From: an uncultured Muribaculaceae bacterium
Lineage (GTDB): Bacteria; Bacteroidota; Bacteroidia; Bacteroidales; Muribaculaceae
DNA length: 64,000 bases
Assembly: GCA_910587915.1 (NCBI GenBank)
Contig: CAJUOB010000001.1
Coordinates: forward strand, 241,623-305,622
Direction: 5' to 3'
Under the pieces are notes generated by a model. That model ran no database searches, was not told where the DNA came from, and saw only the letters and a program-made list of their open reading frames with translations. Position numbers and translations under genes: made by a program. This document shows positions 9,641 to 18,020 of the stretch, one piece after another; position 1 is the first letter of the stretch, and each line of letters begins with the position of its first letter.

Positions 9641-10036
9641 AGTTAAAGAAGTTAATGTAGTTAAAAAGTTAAGATATTAGTTTTGTGCAGCGAATCATCG
9701 CCGGAACCATTCCCTTAACTTCTTTAACTCTTTCAACTTCCTTAACTCTATCAAAACTCTTTCAACTTCCTTAACTTGTCATCGGTTCAGTTAAAGTAGT
9801 TAAGAAGTTAAGATATTAGTTTTGTGGCATCGAATCGTCGCCGGAACCATTCCCTTAACCTCTTTAACTCATTCCACTTCATTAACTTATCATCGGTTCA
9901 GTTAAAGGAGTTAATATAGTTAAGAAGTTAAGATATTAGTTTTGTGGCACCTAATCGCCGCATAAACCATTCCCTTAACTTCATTAACTCTTTCAACTTC
10001 CTTAACTCTCTCAAAACTCTTTTCACTTCATTAACT
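9641..10036 (+). repeat. Three tandem palindromic repeats, each with a promoter-like box
   Basis: The 420-bp gap after metK holds three related units: about 9641-9788, 9789-9899 and 9900-10036. Each begins with GTTAAAG/AGTTAA-type repeats, continues with the shared core AAGATATTAGTTTTGTG and a semi-conserved GCCGGAACCATTCCC segment, and ends with TTAACTTCTTTAACTC-type repeats that are the reverse complement of the left arm. Each unit can therefore fold on itself. Each core contains TAGTTTTG, a TAnnTTTG -7 box, at 9678-9685, 9827-9834 and 9937-9944. Nothing coding is seen. Function is unknown. Confidence 0.8.
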
Positions 10037-10046
10037 AGAAACAGCC

Positions 10047-10538
10047 TCAATCATCATCGTCATCATCATGGTGATGATGCTTGTGGTGTTTCTTCATTTT
10101 CTTCACATACTTCTTGTATTTCTTGCGCATGTGCTTGTAGTAGTCCTCGTAGTCATCGTCGTCCCAATCATCGTCGTAGTCGTAGCGCGCAGGAGTGCCC
10201 AGATACACACTTCCGAACGGTGTCGATAGCACTGCGCCGGCTGCAGGTGCAGGGCGAGCTCCGGCCTTACGGTAGTGCTCGGCCGCTTTGCGGGCATACT
10301 TGCGAGCTTTTTTCAAGTGCTTGGCGCTATGGTGATAACTCTCATAGCCTGGGAGCATGGGTATCACTGCCGGTACCATCGCCGGGGCTGCCGGCACCAT
10401 CACAGTCGGATATGCCGCCGGTGTGCCTATACTCACGGCAAAGCCGTCGCCGACATAGCCGGCATTGATAAATCCCTGGGCCGACGCAGCACAGGCGCAC
10501 GCAATCCCGAGTAATGATGTTGAAACGGTTCTTTTCAT
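10047..10538 (-). CDS. Small secreted protein with a His/Asp-rich C-terminal tail
   Basis: Unrecognised 163-residue protein. It has a signal peptide (MKRTVSTSLLGIACACAASAQ), a Gly/Ala/Pro/Val-rich middle (several PAAPAM/PAVIPM stretches), a basic helix (SAKHLKKARKYARKAAEHYRKA, about residues 72-93), a Tyr/Asp segment (RYDYDDDWDDDDYEDYYKH) and a tail of Lys-His then HHKHHHHDDDDDD at the very end. His and Asp clusters of this kind bind divalent metals such as Ni, Zn or Ca, so a periplasmic or secreted metal-binding role is inferred only. The start is the ATG at 10538, in front of the signal peptide; the upstream in-frame Met adds 13 residues that would spoil it. It converges on the repeat array. 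Confidence 0.7.
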   Translation of the reverse strand: MKRTVSTSLLGIACACAASAQGFINAGYVGDGFAVSIGTPAAYPTVMVPAAPAMVPAVIPMLPGYESYHHSAKHLKKARKYARKAAEHYRKAGARPAPAAGAVLSTPFGSVYLGTPARYDYDDDWDDDDYEDYYKHMRKKYKKYVKKMKKHHKHHHHDDDDDD

Positions 10539-10631
10539 ATCGGACTTTTTTCTGTAAACGTGCCAACTGCTGTCCATGTTCGCTTTTTTCTGTGAAATAA
10601 TGTGACAGAGTGGCGTTTTAGGCCTTTCTAT

Positions 10632-10663
10632 TTTGATTTTTTGGTGGAAAAAGCGTATCTTTG
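10632..10663 (+). promoter_or_regulatory. Promoter for ppiD
   Basis: TTTG (10632-10635) and TATCTTTG (10656-10663) are 20 bp apart, a full match to the Bacteroidetes -33/-7 pattern. The predicted leader is about 35 nt. Confidence 0.75.
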
Positions 10664-10703
10664 TGCGCTTTTATCCGAAAATAATTAAACCACTTATCAT
10701 ACA

Positions 10704-12803
10704 ATGGCAACCTTAGAGAAAATTAGAAACAAGTCGGTGCTGCTGTTCGTAATCATTATCGTAGCGCTACTTGCATTCATCCTGGGCGACTTCCTCACCT
10801 CAGGACGCACCTATTTCGGCTCCCCCACAACTGTGGCTAAAGCCGCAGGTGTGACAGTGGAATACCAGGATTATCAGAACCGCCTCACCCAGACAGGCGA
10901 GCAGCTCCGCAATCAGGGCCGCGATTACAGCAACGACGTCCTTTCTCAGACTGTCGTGCAGGGCCTGCTCACAGAGAAACTCCTTCAGAAAGAATACAAC
11001 GAACTCGGAATCAACGTAACCGATAAGGAAATTTCCGAGGCTCTCACCGGCCCCAACATGCACCCGGCTGCATATCAGATGGTGATGTACCTCTCGCAGC
11101 AGCTCCAGCTCCCCGAAGTGAGCGGTGCCGCCGTATACGACGCAATGGTAAATCCCGCCAAGTATGGTCTCCGTCCCCAGGCCGGCGAAGAGCTCCGTCG
11201 CATCTGGGCCAACCAGGAAAAGGAAATGGAAGCCACTATGCTCAACGAGAAATTCATGAGCCTCATCACCGGCCTCTATACCTACAACAAGCTCGACGCA
11301 AAGAGCTTCTACGACGACAATGCTACCACTCGCCACATCGAGTTCGTATCGGTCGACGCTGCAAACGTGGGCGATGACCAGATCGAATTCTCCGATGCCG
11401 ACGTGCAGGCCCTCTGGAACTCCCAGAAGCAGAACTACCGTCTCGACGAGGAAACCCGCGAGGTGAACTACATCTACGTGCCCATCGAGCCCTCTCAGGC
11501 CGACCGCATCGAGGCTCAGCAGATTGTTGAGAACGCTGTGGTTGCTCTCAACGAAACCGAAGGCACACAGGGTGTGGCAAACAATCCCGCTTTCGTTGTA
11601 AACAATGTCAACGTGCCCCGTTCCGCCGTACGCGACAACCGCCTCAAGACTTTCCTCAGCGAGCACAATGCCGGCGAAGCTGCCGTAATCGCTCAGGACA
11701 ACGACGTATACACCATCGCCAAGCTCAATGCCATCACAACCGGAATCGACTCCATCAACATCAGCATGGTGCAGGCAATCCCCGGCACAAGCCTCGACAG
11801 CATCGCTGCCCTCATCAACTCCGGTAAGAGCGCTGCCGAAATCAGCGACGGTTCGTCCGTTCAGGGTCAGGACAGCGTATGGACACCCCTCGAAGGCATC
11901 GGCCTCACCGACCGCATGAAGAATGCCCTCGCAACAGCTGCCATCGGCAAGGCTTTCGTTGTCACCGACACCATCCAGGGCCAGCCCGTAGAAGGCGTCT
12001 ACAAGGTCAACAAGCGCAATGCTCCTGTCAACTACTACGACATCGCCACAATCGAGTACACCGTCGATCCCTCGCAGGCTACTATCGATAAAATTACCGG
12101 CGATCTCCGCACATACGTAAGCAACAACTCCTCGGCTGCCGACTTTGTCGCAAACGCCGAAGCTGCCGACTATGCTGTCCTCACCGACCAGGTGAGCGCT
12201 TCCTCCACCGGTATCGGCAATGCCGCCGAATCGCGCCGTTTCGTCAAGTGGGCGCTCGATGCCAAGAAAGGACAGGTATCGCCCATGCTTCAGGACGACA
12301 AGCAGAGCTATGTCATCGCTATGGCTGTGTCCGACGTCTACAAAGACTTCATGCCCTGGACCAGCGCCGCTGTTTCGAACCAGCTCCGCGCACAGGCCCG
12401 CAACAGCAAGAAAGCCGATAAGCTTGTGGCCGACTACACCGGAAAGGCTAACGACGTTGCCGGCTATGCCGACGTGATGAAGTCCGAAAAGATGGAAGGC
12501 GACGTGGCTATCTCCGGCGTAATGCCCGTTAGCATTGGCTTCGCCGAGAGCGGCATCCAGGGCGCTATCGCAGCTGCTCCCAAAGGCAAGCTCGTAGGCC
12601 CCATCAAGGGCAACCGCGCCGTGGTTGTATTCGAAGTTACCGACATCAACACCGACAACCGTCCCTTCACCGAAGTTGAATACGGCCAGCGTTTCAACCA
12701 GACATTCGGTCTCAGCCGCCGCAACAATCCCCTCCCCATGCTTCTCGGAGCAGACAAGGTCGACAACCGCTCCCTCAACTTCGTTCAGGCTGTAGGCGAA
12801 TAA
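10704..12803 (+). CDS. ppiD: PpiD-like periplasmic peptidyl-prolyl isomerase/chaperone
   Basis: A 699-residue protein with a short cytosolic start (MATLEKIRNKS), one membrane anchor (VLLFVIIIVALLAFILGDFL, about residues 12-32) and a large periplasmic part beginning with a SurA_N-like helical domain (VQGLLTEKLLQKEYNELGINVTDKEI). Parvulin-like regions in the middle (about 330-460) look degenerate. This layout matches PpiD, a folding factor for outer-membrane and secreted proteins at the SecYEG exit. Codon use is strongly biased to C-ending codons, consistent with high expression. It has its own promoter and terminator. Isomerase activity cannot be judged from the sequence. Confidence 0.85.
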   Translation: MATLEKIRNKSVLLFVIIIVALLAFILGDFLTSGRTYFGSPTTVAKAAGVTVEYQDYQNRLTQTGEQLRNQGRDYSNDVLSQTVVQGLLTEKLLQKEYNELGINVTDKEISEALTGPNMHPAAYQMVMYLSQQLQLPEVSGAAVYDAMVNPAKYGLRPQAGEELRRIWANQEKEMEATMLNEKFMSLITGLYTYNKLDAKSFYDDNATTRHIEFVSVDAANVGDDQIEFSDADVQALWNSQKQNYRLDEETREVNYIYVPIEPSQADRIEAQQIVENAVVALNETEGTQGVANNPAFVVNNVNVPRSAVRDNRLKTFLSEHNAGEAAVIAQDNDVYTIAKLNAITTGIDSINISMVQAIPGTSLDSIAALINSGKSAAEISDGSSVQGQDSVWTPLEGIGLTDRMKNALATAAIGKAFVVTDTIQGQPVEGVYKVNKRNAPVNYYDIATIEYTVDPSQATIDKITGDLRTYVSNNSSAADFVANAEAADYAVLTDQVSASSTGIGNAAESRRFVKWALDAKKGQVSPMLQDDKQSYVIAMAVSDVYKDFMPWTSAAVSNQLRAQARNSKKADKLVADYTGKANDVAGYADVMKSEKMEGDVAISGVMPVSIGFAESGIQGAIAAAPKGKLVGPIKGNRAVVVFEVTDINTDNRPFTEVEYGQRFNQTFGLSRRNNPLPMLLGADKVDNRSLNFVQAVGE

Positions 12804-12835
12804 TCCGCACACAAAAATCTTATCCTATATTCCTT

Positions 12836-12870
12836 GGCGCCGCCGCCCACCCCGGGTCGCGGCGCCTTTT
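12836..12870 (+). terminator. Intrinsic terminator after ppiD
   Basis: Perfect 8-bp stem GGCGCCGC (12836-12843) / GCGGCGCC (12859-12866) followed by TTTT. Confidence 0.85.
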
Positions 12871-13146
12871 CATATCCATCCGGTTTATAGAGTTAAGGCC
12901 CTTAATGAAGCTGAAGGGGATAAGAAGATTAAACTCTCTATAGTAGAAGGCATTGCAGATCGAACTACACCCAAACTTTTTATGAGTATACTTAATTATT
13001 GAGCAGTTGCAGTTAAAATATGTTAATGAATCATGGGGCTATTGGAAATCTATATAATTATATTGTATCTTTGTCAGGGTGAAGAAAATTCATTTTTTTG
13101 TAGGAAACCGAACCAAATTCTCAAAATATAACCATAATTATCAACT
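12871..13146 (+). promoter_or_regulatory. Intergenic region with serpin promoter and an imperfect palindrome
   Basis: An imperfect inverted repeat (TATAGAGTTAAG near 12887 against TTAAACTCTCTATA near 12930) resembles the GTTAA-type arms of the array after metK. The serpin promoter is TATCTTTG (13066-13073) with a TTG at 13042-13044, about 21 bp upstream. The leader is about 67 nt. No gene is seen here. Confidence 0.5.
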
Positions 13147-14349
13147 ATGAAAAAACTATCTTTAATCTTTGCCTTGGCTTGTGGGGTGTTTACCGGCTGC
13201 TCATCGAGCGATGAGCCTGTTGTGGTGGATGTCCCGGTGCCGGAATTTATGGTAAGTGAGAGTGTGGCTGCATCGGAGCTTGGGGAATTTGATGTCAGAT
13301 TCTTCGAAGCTGTCAATGCGGGCCATACCGCGACCAATGTTGTGTCGTCGCCCCTGAGCGCATCCATGCTGCTGTCGTTGGTTGCGACCTCTTGCCATAC
13401 AGAACTATCGGAGCAGATTTGCAACGCACTTGGCTGTGACGACATTTCATCTCTCAATAGCTTGGCCGATAAGTATATGTCGTGGCTTCCCAATGCCGAT
13501 GCCGATGTGGCGCTTAGCTTGGCTAACGCCTTGTGGTATGATCAATCATATACGCTGAATCCCGATTTCTCCGCTATGGCGCAGAAATACTATGGTGCAG
13601 AAATTTTTGCACGCGATTTTTCGCAGGAAGAAAATCTCTTATCCGATATAAATGGTTGGTCCAGCCGTCGCACCAATGGACTTATAGATAAAATTCTAAA
13701 CGATATAAATCCACAGTTACTTGCAGTTCAGGTAAATGCTTTGTATTTCAAAGGTGCATGGGCGACTGAGTTCGATGCAAAAGATACACGTCGTGCCGAG
13801 TTCAATGGCTTGGCTCGAAAATCGACAGTCGACATGATGTATCGCAGCGGTGCAATGGACTACGCCGAGACCGATGAATTCGAAGTCGTTGCTCTGCCAT
13901 TTGGCAAAGGAACATACAAGGCTCTGTTCGTACTTCCGAAGAACAATCCTGATATCGATGCATTTATCGCTTCAGAAGCCTTGCGCAGCGTTCCTGGCAT
14001 GAAATATCGCAGCTACGATGTTTCTCTAAGTATCCCAAAATTCAAGCTCATGTCGCCCGATATGTCGCTCGATGAAGTTGTTAATGCTTTGGGTATCGAA
14101 AATTTATCGGGAGAATTGAATCTATTCACTGAGAAAATGGATGTTGCACATCAACTCTTTCAGAAAGCAACTATTGAAATCAATGAAAGCGGTGCTGAGG
14201 CTTCGGCCATTACATGGGATGGCATTCTGGGCTCATCGGGCATCGAGAGTGAAAAGCGTACGCTCACATTCGATCGTCCGTTCGCATTCTTTATCACTGA
14301 AAGAGTCACCAACCGCTGTCTATTCGCCGGAAAAGTGACCAATCTCTGA
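13147..14349 (+). CDS. Serpin (serine protease inhibitor) lipoprotein
   Basis: A 400-residue serpin. It has a lipoprotein signal (GVFTGC), then NVVSSPLSASMLLSL (helix B), INGWSSRRTNGLIDKIL, LLAVQVNALYFKGAW (strand 3A/breach), the hinge ESGAEASAIT leading into the reactive-centre loop, and the C-terminal DRPFAFFI...LFAGKVTNL. The small residues in the hinge suggest an inhibitory serpin that traps target proteases. The residues after the anchor Cys (SSSDEP) are Ser/Asp-rich, like Bacteroidetes surface-export signals, so it may face outward and protect against host or competitor proteases. The P1 residue cannot be fixed safely. Codon use is more A/T-ending than ppiD. Confidence 0.92.
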   Translation: MKKLSLIFALACGVFTGCSSSDEPVVVDVPVPEFMVSESVAASELGEFDVRFFEAVNAGHTATNVVSSPLSASMLLSLVATSCHTELSEQICNALGCDDISSLNSLADKYMSWLPNADADVALSLANALWYDQSYTLNPDFSAMAQKYYGAEIFARDFSQEENLLSDINGWSSRRTNGLIDKILNDINPQLLAVQVNALYFKGAWATEFDAKDTRRAEFNGLARKSTVDMMYRSGAMDYAETDEFEVVALPFGKGTYKALFVLPKNNPDIDAFIASEALRSVPGMKYRSYDVSLSIPKFKLMSPDMSLDEVVNALGIENLSGELNLFTEKMDVAHQLFQKATIEINESGAEASAITWDGILGSSGIESEKRTLTFDRPFAFFITERVTNRCLFAGKVTNL

Positions 14350-14374
14350 TTGGTAAGGCGCATATATGATATCG

Positions 14375-14405
14375 AGCAGGGTCGTACATTGCGTACGGCC
14401 CTGCT
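14375..14405. terminator. Convergent terminator hairpin
   Basis: A 13-bp stem, AGCAGGGTCGTAC (14375-14387) with GTACGGCCCTGCT (14393-14405) and one G-U pair, lies between the convergent serpin and receptor genes. It lacks a long U-tract, so it may act as a bidirectional block rather than a classic terminator. Confidence 0.55.
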
Positions 14406-14423
14406 GCATGCTGTTGTGGGAGT

Positions 14424-16979
14424 TCAGAAGCGGTATTGGATGGTGGCGAGGATGGTGCGGGGGCGGATGCGGAAGGTGTGCTCGGAGCGCGCGAGGGTGC
14501 CGTAGGTCACATAGTGGTAGTTTCGGTTGCCGAGGAGATTGTTTGCGGTGAGTGAGAGGAGTATCTTCGGTTCGATTTTCCAAGTAGCGGCGGCATCCAG
14601 CAGTATCAGGTTTGAGTTATTTCCTTCGGGGAAATGAGTGAGGAAATGTTCGGCCCCGGCAGTGAAATTCAGGTTATCGTTAACCATCAGAGTAGCATGT
14701 AGCACATGGTTTAGCGAGTGATAACTGTTCGATTCGGCATTTACTTTCAGCAGAGAGAAGCCATAGTTCGCCTCGTAGTTGATCGATAGGCACCGCAGTA
14801 GGCTGCCTTTGAAGTATGGTTTGATTGCAGCCGAGACCTGCCGGTAGGGATTCACGGTGTTGTCGCGCATGGATGACGCTGCTGTGGTGGATGCGCTCAA
14901 GTCGCATCCCGCCACCATCCGGCTATGCCCCAATCCTTTGCTTATACCGCCGTTGATGTACCAGCTGTCGCTGTCGGAAAGCTTGTCGGCAAAGGTCGAT
15001 ATAATTATATTGTCGATAAACAGCTGATTCGCCATTATTGCCGACCGGCTATGGCTGTAGGAGGCCGATGCGTTGACGAAAAACGCGTTCAAAGGATTCC
15101 TGTAGCGGTACGATAGAGATGTCGATGCATCGTGTGAGTAGCCGCTATTGCTGCACGCTAAGAACAGATTGCGGTAGTCGGCGAGGATCGGTACGGCGAG
15201 GTCCATATATGCCCCGGGTGAGCTTAGCCTGTAGGATATGGAGCCGGAAAATTCCGACTTGGCCGATGTTTTCTTCCTCACCGAGAGCTGCGGAGCTGTG
15301 TTGATATAGTCGTGCTGGCCGTTAAGGCTGTGGTGGAGCCATTTTGTGGCCGCTCTCAGGGATACCCGCCAGTTGTTGCGGTCGTAGTCGATCTGCGGAG
15401 TTATGTTGATATTGGAAAGGAATGCTTGGTGTATACCTGCGTTATCGTAGGGCCCCATGCCGGATAGGGTTGTGTTCATGCGATGGTAGTTGAGATCGAT
15501 GTTTCCACCTATGTAGAATTTCCAGAAGCGTGACAGCTTTCCATACTGTGACTCGGTCGTGCTCCTGAAATCAGTGATTCCAAGGTTCTGGCTTATGCCA
15601 TCGTCGCCCGATACAGATAGCTTGTCGGGAGCATGGAGGAACGAATTGCGCGACACGAGCTCGAATATCCGCTTGTCGCTGCGCTTCACAAGTTTGAGAT
15701 CGTTGGTGGCCGATATGTGTCGTCGCCGTACATTCTGATTGAGACTCATCGAGCCAGTTATGGCTGAATGGGAGTCGCTCCACATGGCATTGGCGGTCAG
15801 TTTGTCTTTAAAAAAGTAGCCACGTTTATTTATCTCCGAGTTGAACTGCACCGATAGGGTATGATCCTGTGTCCGTAGCCTGTCGTTCCGGAGAAAATCG
15901 GGAATCGACTGACTGAAGTAGGAAGTATTCACCCCCGAATTGTAGTCGAGCCTATCGCCGGTATAGTTCAGTTTCAGGCGCATGGAATTGTCGCCATGCT
16001 TCCATGCCGATATTGCGTTGGCAATCCACGACAGATTGTCGCGCGTACGCTTCTCCGACAGTGGAGCCGATGCGATGTCGGCCGATATGTATTCGGGCCA
16101 TAGAGATCCGCTGTAGTCCGATGAGAACATATCGTTGAAATCGTGCTCGGTTATCTGCGAAGCGGGATTCCAGGGAGTGTTTCCGCCACGGAGAGTCACT
16201 ATATTCTGCACCTTCGGTGCTATGCGCATGGCGTACAGCGAGCCGTCGTAGAGCAGTGGTTCTGCTCCGGTACCGGCCTTGGCCACACCCACCCAGCGGC
16301 TGCGGGCATCGTCTTTGAGTTTTAGATTGATTCCGGCCTCTTCGGGAAATTCAATGCCCTCGAGAGCCTTGATAGGCTGATGATTTTCCAATACTTCTAC
16401 CGATTTCACATCTTCGTGCGATATATTCTCGGTCGCCAGTCCATACTGGCCTCCTATGAAATCATTACCATCGATATAGAATTTATTTATAGGCTTACCC
16501 TGGTACTTGATGGTGCCGTCGTTCTCCACTTTGATGCCCGGCAGACGCTTGATCACGTCGATTATGGCATTGTCCTTGGCGTTGGCATATTGCCCCACGT
16601 TGAAGACGAGAGTGTCGCCTTTGGCGTATATATCGGGTGCACGTACTATCACATCCTTGAGCTTTGTGGTCCGTGGATAGAGCTTCACTTCATGGCTGAA
16701 GTTGTAGGTTGCCGGTAGTTTTATCGATTCATATCCCATGTGGCGGAACGACAGGGAATCGACCGCCGCCGCGACTTTCAGAGAAAATGCACCCTCGGCC
16801 GACGACGATGCGAATGCCACGACTTTGCCATTGGCGGTCAATCCCTGCACCACAACGCCGGCTATCGGTTCGCCTGTAGCGGCATCGGCAACGGTGCCGC
16901 GTACATCTTCCGGAACTGCCGCCACTACCGGCAGCAGTCCGAGAAGCATGCAAAGTATGAAAAAACTGAATCTGCTCAT
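14424..16979 (-). CDS. TonB-receptor-like outer-membrane beta-barrel protein (GLPGLI partner)
   Basis: An 851-residue outer-membrane protein. It has a signal peptide (FFILCMLLGLLPVVAA), a carboxypeptidase-regulatory-like beta-sandwich (VRGTVADAATGEPIAGVVVQG), a plug-like domain (IIDVIKRLPGIKVENDGTIKYQGKPINKFYIDGND, about residues 140-175) and a long barrel ending in IQYRF with a terminal Phe. Proteins of this type are widespread in Bacteroidota next to GLPGLI proteins; their cargo is unknown. The ATG at 16979 overlaps the stop of the upstream GLPGLI gene (ATGA) and is preferred over the TTG three codons earlier. Transported substrate cannot be inferred. Confidence 0.82.
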   Translation of the reverse strand: MSRFSFFILCMLLGLLPVVAAVPEDVRGTVADAATGEPIAGVVVQGLTANGKVVAFASSSAEGAFSLKVAAAVDSLSFRHMGYESIKLPATYNFSHEVKLYPRTTKLKDVIVRAPDIYAKGDTLVFNVGQYANAKDNAIIDVIKRLPGIKVENDGTIKYQGKPINKFYIDGNDFIGGQYGLATENISHEDVKSVEVLENHQPIKALEGIEFPEEAGINLKLKDDARSRWVGVAKAGTGAEPLLYDGSLYAMRIAPKVQNIVTLRGGNTPWNPASQITEHDFNDMFSSDYSGSLWPEYISADIASAPLSEKRTRDNLSWIANAISAWKHGDNSMRLKLNYTGDRLDYNSGVNTSYFSQSIPDFLRNDRLRTQDHTLSVQFNSEINKRGYFFKDKLTANAMWSDSHSAITGSMSLNQNVRRRHISATNDLKLVKRSDKRIFELVSRNSFLHAPDKLSVSGDDGISQNLGITDFRSTTESQYGKLSRFWKFYIGGNIDLNYHRMNTTLSGMGPYDNAGIHQAFLSNINITPQIDYDRNNWRVSLRAATKWLHHSLNGQHDYINTAPQLSVRKKTSAKSEFSGSISYRLSSPGAYMDLAVPILADYRNLFLACSNSGYSHDASTSLSYRYRNPLNAFFVNASASYSHSRSAIMANQLFIDNIIISTFADKLSDSDSWYINGGISKGLGHSRMVAGCDLSASTTAASSMRDNTVNPYRQVSAAIKPYFKGSLLRCLSINYEANYGFSLLKVNAESNSYHSLNHVLHATLMVNDNLNFTAGAEHFLTHFPEGNNSNLILLDAAATWKIEPKILLSLTANNLLGNRNYHYVTYGTLARSEHTFRIRPRTILATIQYRF

Positions 16980-17854
16980 TTCTTCCAATCGCGTTCTATA
17001 TAGTCAAACGGAAGCTCTATGGGGTCGTAGGCGTCGGGTATCGGGTTCCCGTTTTCGTCGGTAGCGGTCACTGAGCCGCCTCCGGTAGCTTCGAAATATG
17101 CGTAAGGGTTCACATCATAGCGATGCTTTGTGTCGTAGTATTTTGCCCGCGAGGTATTGTTGAACGGCACATCGTAGATAGTGATAGGCCTGTCGGAAGC
17201 CGACTTTATGCCTATGCATTCGAAGCTATATTCGCCATTCCTGTCCGATGCTTTCATTATCAGTCCGGGCAGTCCGCATAGCTTCCATGGGCCATCCATC
17301 ACCGGGATGTCCTCGCAGTAGAACGCCGTCCATTGCCGACCACGGAAATGGCATGTGGCCGCATGGCATTCGTATCCGAGTACGGTCGCGGTGCTGTCGG
17401 TAAGAGTCCAGTCGAATTGAGGCATGTCTTCATCGTAGCGGAACCAGTCGGTGCATATTTTCTCCGTATGCGTCAGTTTTCCGGTAGGATAGTTCTTGTA
17501 TATGGTCATGAAGTCGCCTGTATTGAGCTTATCTTCCATCGCTGCGGCCACTATCTGCTCCTGGGTGCTGCACATAAGTATCGAGTCGATTGTAAGATTC
17601 TGAAGACTCGAGAATTTCGACAGGCCGTCCGCTGCAATCTGGAGCAGCATGCGGTCGCTTTCATAGCTCTTCTCCATCTGTTCGGTGGTGTCGGCCCACC
17701 ATTTGTATTCGTATACAAATTCCATTGTCTTGCGGGCGAGAGTTTCCGTTTCGGGCACCGATTGATGTATCGACAGCTTGCGGCGAAGCACTTTGCCGGT
17801 GGCGGCTATGGCCACAAGTATGATAATAAGCATCAGGATTGTAGTTTTTTTCAT
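16976..17854 (-). CDS. GLPGLI family protein
   Basis: A 292-residue protein with an N-terminal hydrophobic signal/anchor (TTILMLIIILVAIAATG) and the signature CGLPGLIMKA near residue 195, which defines the GLPGLI family. The family is secreted or periplasmic, specific to Bacteroidota, and of unknown function. It shows the usual partnership with a TonB-receptor-like gene downstream, overlapping it by 4 bp. The arrangement GYECHAATCHFRGRQWTAFYCEDIPVMDGPWKL before the signature is typical. It is transcribed divergently from the sensor kinase gene, so the two units share a regulatory region. Confidence 0.88.
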   Translation of the reverse strand: MKKTTILMLIIILVAIAATGKVLRRKLSIHQSVPETETLARKTMEFVYEYKWWADTTEQMEKSYESDRMLLQIAADGLSKFSSLQNLTIDSILMCSTQEQIVAAAMEDKLNTGDFMTIYKNYPTGKLTHTEKICTDWFRYDEDMPQFDWTLTDSTATVLGYECHAATCHFRGRQWTAFYCEDIPVMDGPWKLCGLPGLIMKASDRNGEYSFECIGIKSASDRPITIYDVPFNNTSRAKYYDTKHRYDVNPYAYFEATGGGSVTATDENGNPIPDAYDPIELPFDYIERDWKK

Positions 17855-17880
17855 GTCGTTTCCTTTTTTGATTCATGCCG

Positions 17881-17888
17881 CAAAATTA
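17881..17888 (-). promoter_or_regulatory. Promoter -7 box for the GLPGLI operon
   Basis: On the minus strand this reads TAATTTTG (TAnnTTTG). It lies 27 bp before the GLPGLI ATG. Confidence 0.6.
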
Positions 17889-18008
17889 GGGTAGGGTGTG
17901 CCGCCGGGTCGAAAATAATCCTTACTCAAACATTATGTAATTATTACTGAATTATTACGCGTGCCAAAATAGGTGTGAATGTCAGCCTCTTATATCGATT
18001 ATTCTGGC

Positions 18009-18016
18009 TAATTTCG
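18009..18016 (+). promoter_or_regulatory. Probable -7 box for the sensor kinase operon
   Basis: TAATTTCG differs from TAnnTTTG at one base. Only 4 bp separate it from the ATG at 18021, so the transcript would be leaderless or nearly so. Confidence 0.45.
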
Positions 18017-18020
18017 CAGC

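Noticed and set aside
9641..10036. Possible CRISPR array
   Set aside because: Units are 110-150 bp, imperfect and palindromic, with no constant short repeat and spacer pattern and no cas genes nearby.
10800..12812. 670-codon open frame antisense to ppiD
   Set aside because: Strong C-ending codon bias in ppiD removes stops from the complementary frame. The product is Val/Leu/Gly/His-rich, matches no family, and lies wholly inside a clear gene.
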